From Akkermansia sp. (lineage in GTDB: Bacteria; Verrucomicrobiota; Verrucomicrobiia; Verrucomicrobiales; Akkermansiaceae): 64,000 bases of DNA. Shown here piece by piece: positions 8,601 through 17,572 of this stretch. The first letter of the stretch is position 1; every line of letters starts with the position of its first letter. The notes beneath the pieces are model-generated. The model ran no database searches and was not told the origin of the DNA. It saw nothing but the letters and a program-made list of their open reading frames with translations. Made by a program: the position numbers and the translations under genes. Where the stretch lies: the NCBI GenBank assembly GCA_017471985.1, contig JAFURE010000046.1:58012-122011 (forward strand). Reading direction: 5' to 3'.

Positions 8601-8621
8601 GTTGCTAATCGAAATCATGAA

Positions 8622-10151
8622 ATGAGGTATCTGCTGTTATTGTTATCGCTGTGTGTTTGTGCCTGGGGGCTTGAGCCTACCGAGGTCGCTGTTGTTTACA
8701 ATGGTCAGTCAGAGCTTAGCAAGGCTGCCGCTTTGCGATATTGCCAGGTGCGGGGTATACCCCATGACCAACTGTTACCCTTGTTTGGTGTAGCTCGGGG
8801 TAATATCAGTCGAGCGGATTTCGAGGGCTCCATTATGCAATCGCTACTGGTTCAGGGGCACAGTCGGGGGCTTATGTGGCCCGCCGGTCCACGCAATGGC
8901 CGCAAGCTCATGCGTGCCATGGTGTTAATGCCGGATATTCCCCTGAAAGTGACGGAAACGATGGTGAATGGAAAGCCCGCCGGAACCGGACAGCGTAGAA
9001 CTGAGGCGGCGGTTGACTCTGAACTCATGTTGCTGGGGGCTCAGTTCCCAACCGCCGGTATGGGAGTAAACCCATTTTATAAAAAAGAGTTTCCTGCAAA
9101 AAATGCCCGACCCTCTGTTATGATGGTTTGTCGAATTGACGGACCGGATGAAGAGTGTATTTACCGTATGATTAACGAGCCCCCCCAGGTTGAGAAGAAG
9201 GGGCTCTGGGGGTGGGTTGTTACAGATAACGGCGGTCCTTATAAAGCAGGGGATGCCATGATAACTGAAGTTGCAAGGCTTGCCAATCTGCGTGGCCAGC
9301 CACTTTTCAACGAAACCTCCCGTGCTACCTTGCCGGATGCCTTCCCTCTTATGGAGCAGGTTATCGCTTACTTCGGGTGGTACACTCGCTCGGCAAATGG
9401 GCCATTTCGTAAGGAGGCTCCGTCTGATTTCAAATTGGCCAAAGGGGCTGTTGCCTGTCATCTGCACTCATTCAGCGCGACTGATATTTATAATGGGGTA
9501 AGCTGGGTGAGCGCTCTGCTGAAAAGGGGCGCCTGTGTGACCGCCGGCAATGTGGCTGAGCCTTATCTGGGGGCATGCCTGAATTATGGGGTGTTCTATG
9601 AGCAGCTGCTGTCCGGTAAACAAGTTGCCGAGGCTGCTCTCGTTGCCAGTCCAAGCGTGAGCTGGCAGTGTATTGTGCTGGGTGATCCTCTCTATCGTCC
9701 GTTCCCGACCAAGGCACGACCCGATAGGAATAATCCTTATGTCATCTGGCAGGGCTTACGTCGTCGTGCCGGTAATTCTTTCCTCGCCTTACAGTTGGCT
9801 GTTGAGAAGGTTATTGGATCACACAATGGGGCCTTGTATGCTGAAATGTTCGCCTGGTATAGTGCCGAAGAGCGCAAGTTCGATATTGCGAGTGAATATT
9901 TTGCTGTTTCTGCAAAACGTCATTACAAAAAAAATGACAGGCTTCGATCCTCGTTGATGCAGGCTTCGACGATTGCTGCGGCCGGTAATCGGGAGCGTGC
10001 GTGGCAGATGTTTGAGAGATTGATGCAGAATTATGCTACATCTCCCTATTTGAACGCCATCAAAGCTACGGCTGAACCTTGCCGCCCGAAACCGGCTCCT
10101 GCCGCTGCCGACAAAAAGGGCTCCGCCAATGGGGAGCCCGCCGATAAATAA
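8622..10151 (+). CDS. TIGR03790-family secreted protein
   Basis: 509 residues with a signal peptide (about 1-16). The opening of the mature part, VAVVYNGQSELSKAAALRYCQVRGIP, is the signature of TIGR03790 proteins, a family of unknown function found mostly in Verrucomicrobia and Planctomycetes. Later blocks (VTDNGGPYKAGD; GACVTAGNVAEPYL; LGDPLYRPF) also fit. The last 110 residues form helical TPR-like repeats and a Pro/Ala/Lys-rich end. It is probably periplasmic or exported; the molecular role is unknown. It is transcribed alone and converges on a small AP2-like gene. Confidence 0.75.
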   Translation: MRYLLLLLSLCVCAWGLEPTEVAVVYNGQSELSKAAALRYCQVRGIPHDQLLPLFGVARGNISRADFEGSIMQSLLVQGHSRGLMWPAGPRNGRKLMRAMVLMPDIPLKVTETMVNGKPAGTGQRRTEAAVDSELMLLGAQFPTAGMGVNPFYKKEFPAKNARPSVMMVCRIDGPDEECIYRMINEPPQVEKKGLWGWVVTDNGGPYKAGDAMITEVARLANLRGQPLFNETSRATLPDAFPLMEQVIAYFGWYTRSANGPFRKEAPSDFKLAKGAVACHLHSFSATDIYNGVSWVSALLKRGACVTAGNVAEPYLGACLNYGVFYEQLLSGKQVAEAALVASPSVSWQCIVLGDPLYRPFPTKARPDRNNPYVIWQGLRRRAGNSFLALQLAVEKVIGSHNGALYAEMFAWYSAEERKFDIASEYFAVSAKRHYKKNDRLRSSLMQASTIAAAGNRERAWQMFERLMQNYATSPYLNAIKATAEPCRPKPAPAAADKKGSANGEPADK

Positions 10152-10167
10152 GTGAGGTTCGGTTTTA

Positions 10168-10422
10168 TCAGCTTTCGTTGGCCTTTTTCATCAATTCGTG
10201 GGCAGACTCGAACACAATAGCCGGGTCTGCTCCTTTCTTTTTCAACTCTTTCAATATGGCATTTCTCAGAGCCACGGCGGCCTTGAAAGCCTCTGTGCTG
10301 TTTTCGTACTGCCTGTCGGCAAAATATTTGACAAACTGCTTGCCTTGACGTCTTAATGCCAGTCGCCATCCTTGAAACGCCGTCTTTTTATACGTGTATC
10401 GCGAGATGTTTTTTGCCCTCAT
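10168..10422 (-). CDS. Small AP2-like DNA-binding-domain protein
   Basis: 84 residues, basic. Residues 5-55 (ISRYTYKKTAFQGWRLALRR, then a strand with KYFADRQYENS and a helix TEAFKAAVALRNAIL) follow the three-strand-plus-helix plan of AP2/integrase-arm-type domains. A clear paralogue lies at 29641-29931. Such domains usually bind DNA; here nothing else is attached, so it may be a small nucleoid or regulatory protein. A perfect AT-rich inverted repeat (10461-10498) sits just upstream. It is convergent with the TIGR03790 gene, 16 bases apart. Confidence 0.6.
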   Translation of the reverse strand: MRAKNISRYTYKKTAFQGWRLALRRQGKQFVKYFADRQYENSTEAFKAAVALRNAILKELKKKGADPAIVFESAHELMKKANES

Positions 10423-10460
10423 GATAAATATCGAAAATAGTTACCTACGCGGATTATAGC

Positions 10461-10498
10461 ATTTTTCTGTTTTTTGGCAAGCTTAAAAACAGAAAAAT
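10461..10498. repeat. AT-rich perfect inverted repeat between rsmA and the AP2-like gene
   Basis: 14-bp arms ATTTTTCTGTTTTT and AAAAACAGAAAAAT around a 10-base centre. It lies after the rsmA stop and 39 bases before the AP2-like start. It could be an rsmA terminator (weak, no GC) or an operator for the small gene. Confidence 0.6.
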
Positions 10499-10507
10499 AA
10501 CAAAAAA

Positions 10508-11857
10508 TTACGCTGGCTCTCCAATCATGGTTCGTACTTTCTGCCAACAGAGAGCGAATGTGTCTGCAAAGTCTTGTGGCCTGCGTTTGAGCCATGTATC
10601 AATAAGTGCAGCCGGGAAAGGGAGTACGCCCTCGATTTCTGCTGCGGGGAAAGATATTCTGCCATCCTGCAGGGCTGCATAAATGGCGACATGTTCATAG
10701 CCTGTCTGCTCACTGGGGGGCAGATTTCCCACGTGAATCAGTCTGGCATCGTTTATACCCAGTTCTTCGCTCAGTTCTCGACGTGCTGCACTTTCATAAT
10801 CTTCTCCGGCGTCGAGATGCCCTGCGGCAGATGAATCCCACACACCGGGGTGGCGGTCTTTGAGCATGGAGCGTTTCTGCAGCAGGCAATCGTGCTTCTT
10901 GTTGAATACCAGTACGTGCACAGCGCGGTGTATGAGGTCATTGTCGTGGACTTCTCGCCGCGTGGCCTGTTTTATAACACAGTCATTCTCATCAACAACA
11001 TCAAAAAGTTCGTCGTCTTTCTGTGCTACATCAGAGAGCGGGTGCGGGTCGTAGGCTCGGGTGAGATGCACCCATTGTTCCAGTCCCAGTTCCTCGGGCC
11101 GTGCGGTGGGACTTATGCCGACAGCTGCTGCAACTTCGGGCCACGGAGGGGTGCTCGGTAATTGCTTGTGCATCTGCTTGCGTCGCTGGGCGAAGCAACG
11201 GCGCATGAGCTCATCCATAAGCCGGTGGTCGTAGGGGGGCAGCGAGCGAGGGTCACGCGGGGTGAGCAGCATGACCGTGGAGTCAATCTTGGGGCGCGGC
11301 GAGAATGCCTCGGGCGGTACTGTCTTGAGAGCTCTCGGTACCCAATCCATTTGTATGCGCAGTGAGAGCAATCCGTAGGCCTCATCTCCCGGAACAGCCA
11401 ATATGCGGTCGATAAACTCCTTCTGCAGCATAACCACAGCTCGTTCGCAGGCACAGGGGGAAGTCAGGAAATTGGCAAGTATGGCTCCACCCGCAGAGTA
11501 GGGCAGGTTGCCCATGAACTTAACCGGCTTCTCAGCAAAAAGTCGGCGAGGATCCCAGTTAGCGCCGTCTGCATGGTGAACTTCCACATGGGGGGAATCC
11601 TTCCAGCGGTTGGTTTGGTATTCTGCCAGACGGGCATCGAACTCCACCAGAATAAGCTTGCGGCACAGCGGGGCAATATGTTCAGTGAGGGCTCCCGTAC
11701 CGGGGCCTACTTCAACAACACAGTCTTGCGGCTGTATATCAAGCTGGCTTACAATCCAACGGGCTATGTTTTCATCGATGAGGAAATTCTGCCCCAGCGA
11801 TTTGGACGGCGTTACGTTGAAATCATTCAGTACCTCGTGAATCTGCGCAGCTTTCAT
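10508..11857 (-). CDS. rsmA: RsmA (KsgA) 16S rRNA dimethyladenosine transferase fused to a Nudix hydrolase
   Basis: 449 residues against about 270 for usual RsmA. Residues 1-270 are RsmA: SLGQNFLID, the SAM site VEVGPGTGAL (48-57), catalytic NLPY (117-120), and SPRPKIDSTV. It dimethylates two adenosines near the 3' end of 16S rRNA. Residues about 280-449 are a Nudix domain of the YfcD/isopentenyl-diphosphate-isomerase-like branch (DELFDVVDENDCVI). Its Nudix box is intact: Gly346, Glu352, Arg360-Glu361, Glu364-Glu365, Gly367. The frame is continuous with no stop or alternative start between the domains, so the fusion is real in this sequence. The Nudix substrate is unknown. Confidence 0.93.
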   Translation of the reverse strand: MKAAQIHEVLNDFNVTPSKSLGQNFLIDENIARWIVSQLDIQPQDCVVEVGPGTGALTEHIAPLCRKLILVEFDARLAEYQTNRWKDSPHVEVHHADGANWDPRRLFAEKPVKFMGNLPYSAGGAILANFLTSPCACERAVVMLQKEFIDRILAVPGDEAYGLLSLRIQMDWVPRALKTVPPEAFSPRPKIDSTVMLLTPRDPRSLPPYDHRLMDELMRRCFAQRRKQMHKQLPSTPPWPEVAAAVGISPTARPEELGLEQWVHLTRAYDPHPLSDVAQKDDELFDVVDENDCVIKQATRREVHDNDLIHRAVHVLVFNKKHDCLLQKRSMLKDRHPGVWDSSAAGHLDAGEDYESAARRELSEELGINDARLIHVGNLPPSEQTGYEHVAIYAALQDGRISFPAAEIEGVLPFPAALIDTWLKRRPQDFADTFALCWQKVRTMIGEPA

Positions 11858-11866
11858 GGATGGGGT

Positions 11867-11895
11867 ATTCTAGCCCGAACGAGTCTGAAATGCAA
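11867..11895 (-). promoter_or_regulatory. rsmA promoter
   Basis: On the minus strand: TTGCAT (11895-11890), 17-bp spacer, TAGAAT (11872-11867), nine bases before the ATG. Confidence 0.65.
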
Positions 11896-11957
11896 GTGAT
11901 TATTCATATTTCCCTCTGAAATCGCTCATTGAATAGCTAATTCGTTGGTGCCATCCC

Positions 11958-11986
11958 TTTACAAGAAGCCCGAAAAATGGTATGCT
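11958..11986 (+). promoter_or_regulatory. hemB promoter
   Basis: TTTACA (11958-11963), exact 17-bp spacer, TATGCT (11981-11986), nine bases before the chosen hemB ATG. This decides the start: the longer open frame from 11945 would begin upstream of the promoter. Confidence 0.65.
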
Positions 11987-11995
11987 TGTGGCGAT

Positions 11996-12991
11996 ATGAT
12001 GGATTTGCCGATTCGCCCTCGCCGTAACAGAAAGTCAGCCGCTATGCGCGGGCTGATGCAGGAGACCACTCTTTCCGCTGCTAACCTGATTTACCCCATG
12101 TTTGTTCAGGAGGGGGCAGAGAATACCCCCATTGAATCCCTGCCGGGCTGTACCCGCTGGTGTGTGAATGATATCGCCGCTGAGTGTCGCCGACTCTATG
12201 AGCTGGGGATTCCCTGTGTGGATCTTTTTGCCGTGGTGCCTGAGGAGAAAAAGGATGCCGCCGGAACTGAGGCATGGAACCCGGAGGGGGTGGTGCCGCG
12301 CGCTATTGCTGCCATCAAGGCAGCCGTTCCGCAAATGCTGGTGATGACTGATGTTGCGCTCGACCCCTTCAATACCTACGGTCAGGATGGTATTGTGCGT
12401 GAGTATGCTGATGGCTCGTATGAAATCCTGAATGACGAAACGGTGGAGGCTCTCTGCCGCCAGGCACTTTGTCATGCCCGAGCCGGGGCTGATATTATTT
12501 CCCCCAGTGATATGATGGACGGTCGTATAGCGGCTCTGCGCTCGGCGCTCGACGGCGAGGGCTTTACCGGTGTATCCTTGCTCAGTTACACCGCGAAGTA
12601 TGCCTCGGCATACTACGGCCCGTTCCGCGGGGCGCTGGGAAGTGCTCCCAAGTTCGGTGATAAGAAAACTTACCAGATGGACCCCGCCAATGTAAGAGAG
12701 GCTCTGCGCGAGGCTGAGCTCGATGTGGCAGAAGGCGCTGACATGCTCATGGTGAAACCCGCTACACTGTACCTGGATGTCATTCGCGAAATGCGCCAAC
12801 ATACTCACTTGCCCATAGCGGCCTATCATGTGAGCGGTGAGTACCTGATGGTGAAAGCCGCTGCGGCATCCGGCTGGCTTGATGAACGCGCCTGCATGAT
12901 GGAAGCTCTGTTGTCCATACGCCGTGCCGGGGCTGATATGATTCTGACTTATGCGGCTCCGCAGGTAGCTGCGTGGCTAAGTGAGAGCTGA
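11996..12991 (+). CDS. hemB: Delta-aminolevulinic acid dehydratase (porphobilinogen synthase)
   Basis: 331 residues from the ATG at 11996, which restores the usual short HemB N-terminus (LPIRPRRNRKSAAMRGL). It condenses two 5-aminolevulinate molecules into porphobilinogen in haem synthesis. Both Schiff-base lysine segments are present (SYTAKYASAYYGPFR and MLMVKPATLYLD). The metal segment reads TDVALDPFNTYGQDG rather than the Cys-rich DVCLCEYTSHGHCG of zinc enzymes, so this is the cysteine-free type that usually depends on magnesium. The exo/endonuclease-phosphatase gene follows after 14 bases, probably in the same transcript. Confidence 0.96.
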   Translation: MMDLPIRPRRNRKSAAMRGLMQETTLSAANLIYPMFVQEGAENTPIESLPGCTRWCVNDIAAECRRLYELGIPCVDLFAVVPEEKKDAAGTEAWNPEGVVPRAIAAIKAAVPQMLVMTDVALDPFNTYGQDGIVREYADGSYEILNDETVEALCRQALCHARAGADIISPSDMMDGRIAALRSALDGEGFTGVSLLSYTAKYASAYYGPFRGALGSAPKFGDKKTYQMDPANVREALREAELDVAEGADMLMVKPATLYLDVIREMRQHTHLPIAAYHVSGEYLMVKAAAASGWLDERACMMEALLSIRRAGADMILTYAAPQVAAWLSES

Positions 12992-13005
12992 GTCCCTTAT
13001 CGATT

Positions 13006-14040
13006 ATGAGCAGCAGGTCAAAAATCATGCGCATGCTGCGCGCTCTCGGGCAACGCTCCGACTGCGTGCTGATTATGCTCGTGCTTGTCCTGTCTGCTCT
13101 GCTCATACTGCACTATGGCGGCACGACCCCGGGGGTTAATGTGGAACCGGGGCAGGTGCTCTACCATGAGCCGGAGGAAACAGAGCCTGAGCTATCGGAT
13201 GATATACCGAAAGCCGGACCGCCGGTTCGATTCCTCATGTACAATGTGCAGAACTACTTTGTACCCGGTGAAAAGAGCCGCTCCCGCTATGTCAGTCGCT
13301 CTAAATCGGTGAAGTCCCGGAACGCGGTGGCCGAGGTAATTGCCTCCGCCGCGCCTGAAATAGTGGGTCTGATAGAGATTGGGGGTGAAAAAGCTCTCGC
13401 TGATTTGAGTGAGCGCCTGGCTGAACATGGCCTGAATTACCCGTATTCTTATGTTCTTGAGCGTCGTGGGGAAGACCGTGCTCTGGCTATATTGTCGGTT
13501 CATCCGATTGTGCAGAATGACTCTGTGGCTGACATGGCTCTTCAGGGGCAGAAAAACCGCAAGATGCTGCGTGGAATTTTGGATGTCACGGTAGAGCTCA
13601 AAGACGGGCGCCGATTTTGTATCATTGGTGCTCACCTCAAATCGAGAGTGGCGACGGATGCCGGGGCGGCTGAGCACCTGCGCAGTCGCGAGGCCCGTAC
13701 GCTGGCAGTGTATCTCAACGAAAAGATGAAGCGCAATCCTGCCTTGCCTGTGTTGGTATATGGCGATTGGAATGACGGACCGTCGGATCTTTCGTTGGGG
13801 GTGCTTACCCGAGGTATCAGTAAGAAAAGCGCCCTCACGCGTTTGCAGCCGCTCGATACGCGGGGACACGGCTGGACCATTTACTATGAGGAGGGAAAGG
13901 AATATTTTGTGTTCGACCAGATATTCGTGAACAATGAATTACGCCGACGGCGCGGGCGGCGCAGCAATTGCGGTATCGTTGATTGTCCGGCTACGGCTAT
14001 TGGCAGTGACCACCGCCCTGTCTGGTGTGAGCTGCGTTGA
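13006..14040 (+). CDS. Membrane-anchored endonuclease/exonuclease/phosphatase-family protein
   Basis: 344 residues with one N-terminal membrane segment (about 22-39) and an exported catalytic domain. The fold's motifs are in order: MYNVQNYF (metal Asn), GLIEIGG (Glu), GAHLKS (His), YGDWNDGP (Asp/Asn) and SDHRPV (catalytic Asp-His). It may be an extracytoplasmic nuclease or phosphodiesterase; the substrate cannot be read from sequence. It lies 14 bases after hemB and ends 10 bases from a convergent TPR gene, with no obvious terminator between. Confidence 0.82.
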   Translation: MSSRSKIMRMLRALGQRSDCVLIMLVLVLSALLILHYGGTTPGVNVEPGQVLYHEPEETEPELSDDIPKAGPPVRFLMYNVQNYFVPGEKSRSRYVSRSKSVKSRNAVAEVIASAAPEIVGLIEIGGEKALADLSERLAEHGLNYPYSYVLERRGEDRALAILSVHPIVQNDSVADMALQGQKNRKMLRGILDVTVELKDGRRFCIIGAHLKSRVATDAGAAEHLRSREARTLAVYLNEKMKRNPALPVLVYGDWNDGPSDLSLGVLTRGISKKSALTRLQPLDTRGHGWTIYYEEGKEYFVFDQIFVNNELRRRRGRRSNCGIVDCPATAIGSDHRPVWCELR

Positions 14041-14050
14041 GGGGCTGCCA

Positions 14051-16492
14051 TCAGTTACGCTTGGTTCCCGGGGGCAGGTAGTTAAACTTGCGGATGTTGT
14101 CTGCCCAGTTGGCAAATTGCTCGGCGCGCTTTCCCTTACCAATGATTCGGAACTCCTCCCCCGGCGGCTCCGGCCAGGCAGCTACGCGGTCTGCCAGTCC
14201 TGCGGCCTCCTGAAATTGCTCATCGCGCATCAGTTGTGCTATGGCACCTGACGAGGCAAAATATATGACAAACCATTGTTCCTCGGTTGGGGTATCTGCT
14301 GTCGGCGATTGTGCTACACTCTCCACCAGTGACATATAGTCGGCTATGGCTTCCTTGCTCTTTCCGGAACGTGCCAGTAGGGATGCATGTTGCAATCGGG
14401 CTCGGGTCTGCCATGCATCGGGCAGGGGAGTAAGCTCGAAAATGCGCTTGTTAGTCTCCAGCGCTTCAGCTATGCCTTCAGCGGTACCTCGCAGGGTCTG
14501 CTCGTGAGCCTGAATACTGAGCGCCAGGGCTCTCTCTGTGATGGTAAGTGAGTTGTCGCGCAGAACATCGGCAAGAATGACCTGAGCTTCCTCGCCCCGG
14601 TTAATCCAGGCCAGTACACGAGCCTGCAGCATGAGTGCCTTGTTCCGATAGGGGGATTTTATTTCTGCCGCAGCCTTGAAAAACTCAGCCGCTCGGGTGA
14701 GGTTTTCCAGCGAACTAAGCTGCTCGGCTTGTCGCCCGCAGAGGAGTAAGGCACGGGCTTTCAGCTCACCCGTAGCTGCGGTTTCTGCCAGTTGCTGCAG
14801 AATTTGCATCGCTTCCACATGCCGATCGGATTCCGACAGTCGATAGGCCAGATTGATGGTTAGGATATCGCGCACTTCTGCCGTTTCGGTCGTCTTCACT
14901 GCCTCCGTCAGCAGGTCGATAGCGGATGGTGCTTCCTCACCCCCGATTTTAAGTTTTTCGGCTGCATGAATAAGCAGGGCTTGGTAGCGCAGTGCCTGCT
15001 CTGTGGTCCAGTTTTTTCTTTCTTCGTTTGTACAGGCTTGCAGGCGGGTCATGGTATCCCCGGGTGCAATCTGTACATCGAGCTCAGCCAGTTGTAATGT
15101 AATCTCAATTTGTTCTGCTACAGTGGGCTTCAGCAGCTGAGCTGACTCGATTTCTGCCCGAGCCTGAGCCGGATTTTTTTTCAGAATAAGTCCGGCATGC
15201 GTCAGCAGTAGGGCTCGGCGGGCTTTTACGGGGAGCTCTTTAGTCAGCAGGCTGTCCACCATGGGTTGGTCATTACTGAGAACGGCGCAATACATGGCAT
15301 TACACAGTGCTGTGGACTGAAGGTCAGATGAGGCGATCTCGGCGCTTTTCAGGAACATTTCTGCCGTCTGGCTGTTGTTGTGGGGTGAACAGCAGGCCTT
15401 GTAGAAGAGGTGCCGCGGGTCAGTAGCATCATGCTCCATCATATTGAGGTAAAGGGAGGCCTGGGCAATATCCCCCTTTTGAATGAGCCTGCGTACCTGC
15501 TCGCCGATAATGAGTTGCGAAACCGGTTCGTTGGGCAGCTGATTGGCTGCTGTGTTTGCCAGTGTGGAGTCCTGTTCGTTGTAGTCCTTTCTCTGTAGTT
15601 GCAGTTGTTGCAGCACGGCCATGGCAAGTGCTGCGCGGTGTGGCTTGCTCAATTCGCTGCTCCAATCGACCAGTTTGCGGTACGCATATTCACTGCCGCT
15701 GAAGGCTCCGTGGGCATTCAGGCGGCGAAAAGCCTCATCCAGGAGCGGGGATTCGGGATTGGCAGATATGAAGAGCAGCAGTGTTTCCTCGCCTTTACCT
15801 TCATCGTCTTCCATCTCCTCGTCATCAAGTTCTCCATTGGGGGATGCCGCTGCCATCGCCTTTGCAAGTGCGGCTTTGTCGTAGTAGACTTCTGCCAGCG
15901 CCAGGCGTGCGCGTTGCTTCATGATGAGCGGGATATTCGGGTTCGATTCCATTTCCCGGCAGGCATTGATTGCCTGCTCAAACTGCTTTTGTCGGCGAAA
16001 CTCTTCGATATTCAGCAGGTCAACGACCGGCTGCAGTTCGGCATCTTCGGCGGCAAGGGCTCGCAGCGGTTCCAGGGTGGAGACATCGCCGTGAGTCGTG
16101 TAGCGTAACTGGTGCTCGGCCAGAGCCGCCTGTGCCAGGGTGGCTATTTCTTTGTTATCGCAGGCGGTCAGTGGGGCAACGTATTCTACGAAATCCAGTT
16201 GGGGGCTCAGCCAGGCACAGTATAGTATGCCCTTGGCTGCATAGGGAAAGAATACGCTGTCGCTTGCCACTTCGCGGAACATGGTGACTGCTTGCGGAAG
16301 GCGCTTCAGTTCAACCAGGGCACGGCCTTTCCAGTACATCGCCGCCGGGGAGTGCGGGGCCAGTTGCAACTCTGCCAGGGCCTCGGTCGGCTTGCCCTCC
16401 CGGAGCAGTTGTTCAGCCACTGCTATGTCTTCCCCGGCTCTGCAGCTGAGAGCCAGACCTATGAAAGCAGTCAGAAATCGGAGCGTGTTCAT
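14051..16492 (-). CDS. Large secreted tetratricopeptide-repeat protein
   Basis: 813 residues with a signal peptide (about 1-19) followed almost entirely by TPR-type helical pairs (for example the GKPTEALAELQLAPHSPAAMYWKGRALVELKRLPQAVTMF type of unit, given here in part). An acidic insert lies near residue 220 (DDEEMEDDEGKGEE). It is probably a periplasmic scaffold. It is last in a leftward group with the M23 peptidase (33 bases upstream) and a lipoprotein, which suggests an envelope role. No specific partner is known. Confidence 0.75.
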   Translation of the reverse strand: MNTLRFLTAFIGLALSCRAGEDIAVAEQLLREGKPTEALAELQLAPHSPAAMYWKGRALVELKRLPQAVTMFREVASDSVFFPYAAKGILYCAWLSPQLDFVEYVAPLTACDNKEIATLAQAALAEHQLRYTTHGDVSTLEPLRALAAEDAELQPVVDLLNIEEFRRQKQFEQAINACREMESNPNIPLIMKQRARLALAEVYYDKAALAKAMAAASPNGELDDEEMEDDEGKGEETLLLFISANPESPLLDEAFRRLNAHGAFSGSEYAYRKLVDWSSELSKPHRAALAMAVLQQLQLQRKDYNEQDSTLANTAANQLPNEPVSQLIIGEQVRRLIQKGDIAQASLYLNMMEHDATDPRHLFYKACCSPHNNSQTAEMFLKSAEIASSDLQSTALCNAMYCAVLSNDQPMVDSLLTKELPVKARRALLLTHAGLILKKNPAQARAEIESAQLLKPTVAEQIEITLQLAELDVQIAPGDTMTRLQACTNEERKNWTTEQALRYQALLIHAAEKLKIGGEEAPSAIDLLTEAVKTTETAEVRDILTINLAYRLSESDRHVEAMQILQQLAETAATGELKARALLLCGRQAEQLSSLENLTRAAEFFKAAAEIKSPYRNKALMLQARVLAWINRGEEAQVILADVLRDNSLTITERALALSIQAHEQTLRGTAEGIAEALETNKRIFELTPLPDAWQTRARLQHASLLARSGKSKEAIADYMSLVESVAQSPTADTPTEEQWFVIYFASSGAIAQLMRDEQFQEAAGLADRVAAWPEPPGEEFRIIGKGKRAEQFANWADNIRKFNYLPPGTKRN

Positions 16493-16525
16493 GTGTGTTA
16501 TGCTTGCGTGGCGGAGCAGAAAAGG

Positions 16526-17569
16526 TTAAGGGGTTTGGTTGTCGGAGGTATCCCGGGACCAGAGAAAGAGGTTGATGTAGCGCATGCCCGAGGCGGTGAG
16601 CGCGGCTGTCTTGCTGCTGCCCTTCACTCGGTTGACGGTTACATTCTGCTGTAGGGTGGGGCGGGGCTTGCAGCGCACAACCGCCGGGGTGGTTACCTCC
16701 TTGTCTGAGGGGTAAATAGCGATGGGTATACCCTCCTGCGTGAAAGCTATTTCCAGAGAACGGGCGGGTTGCCCCCAGCGCCCTTTGTACAGGAATGGGT
16801 GGCGGCGCAGCAAATCCATCGTTCCGCGTCGGGGCACGATTACGCGGTAGTGTTCTTTCAGACTGTTAAAATAACGGCTCAGGGAGAAAGGCTGACCATT
16901 CTTACAGGCCAGCAGCACATCGGCACCATCGAAGCCGACAAGGTTCAGCCCGTTGAAGAGCCCGTGCTTATTCTCGGGGGGCGTGACAATCAGGTCGTAG
17001 CTCGAGTTAATCATCAGGCAGATTTCCAGGTGTAGGTGGGCGCGGGTTTTGTTCAGTCCCACACCACTGTAACCCAATGTGCCGATAGTATCTCGGGGCG
17101 TTACGCGCTGTCCTTCCCGACAGCTGACCGCTGCCAGGTGGGCGTACAGGCTGTAAATGGTCCCTTCGGGCAGGCGGTGTGCAATAACAATGTAGCGACC
17201 GTAATTGCTCTTGCGCGGGTCGGCGCTCACGTAGGCCACAATTCCCGGCGCCACCGGGCGTACATCATCGAGCGGTTCGTTGTTGGCGTCTCTGCGTATG
17301 GGCTTTACATCGATGCCCTCATGCATGCGGCTGTAGTAAATCTGCCCATTGCTTGCGCGAAACGGGTTGCGCACCATACCCCAGGTGCCGCCTTGCCAGG
17401 GGGTGCTTTTCACTCCCTCGAAGTCGCGGTCAACATACATGAAGTAATCGTCCCCGCCGGTGCTGTAGAGTGCCCGATTATCTGTCGGCAGTTGGAACAC
17501 GATGTTCTCTGCTGCCATGCCGATACATGGCAGCACTACGCAGAGCAGTATATACAGCAGGCCGCGCAT
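16526..17569 (-). CDS. Secreted M23-type metallopeptidase (LytM domain)
   Basis: 347 residues with a signal peptide (about 1-19). The LytM domain at about 80-190 has the zinc ligands HEGIDVKP (His and Asp), SLYAHL and HLHLE. Such enzymes cut peptidoglycan cross-bridges or activate those that do. The C-terminal 150 residues are unassigned. It starts three bases after the lipoprotein gene upstream and precedes the TPR gene, so the three are probably one operon. Confidence 0.87.
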   Translation of the reverse strand: MRGLLYILLCVVLPCIGMAAENIVFQLPTDNRALYSTGGDDYFMYVDRDFEGVKSTPWQGGTWGMVRNPFRASNGQIYYSRMHEGIDVKPIRRDANNEPLDDVRPVAPGIVAYVSADPRKSNYGRYIVIAHRLPEGTIYSLYAHLAAVSCREGQRVTPRDTIGTLGYSGVGLNKTRAHLHLEICLMINSSYDLIVTPPENKHGLFNGLNLVGFDGADVLLACKNGQPFSLSRYFNSLKEHYRVIVPRRGTMDLLRRHPFLYKGRWGQPARSLEIAFTQEGIPIAIYPSDKEVTTPAVVRCKPRPTLQQNVTVNRVKGSSKTAALTASGMRYINLFLWSRDTSDNQTP

Positions 17570-17572
17570 GGC

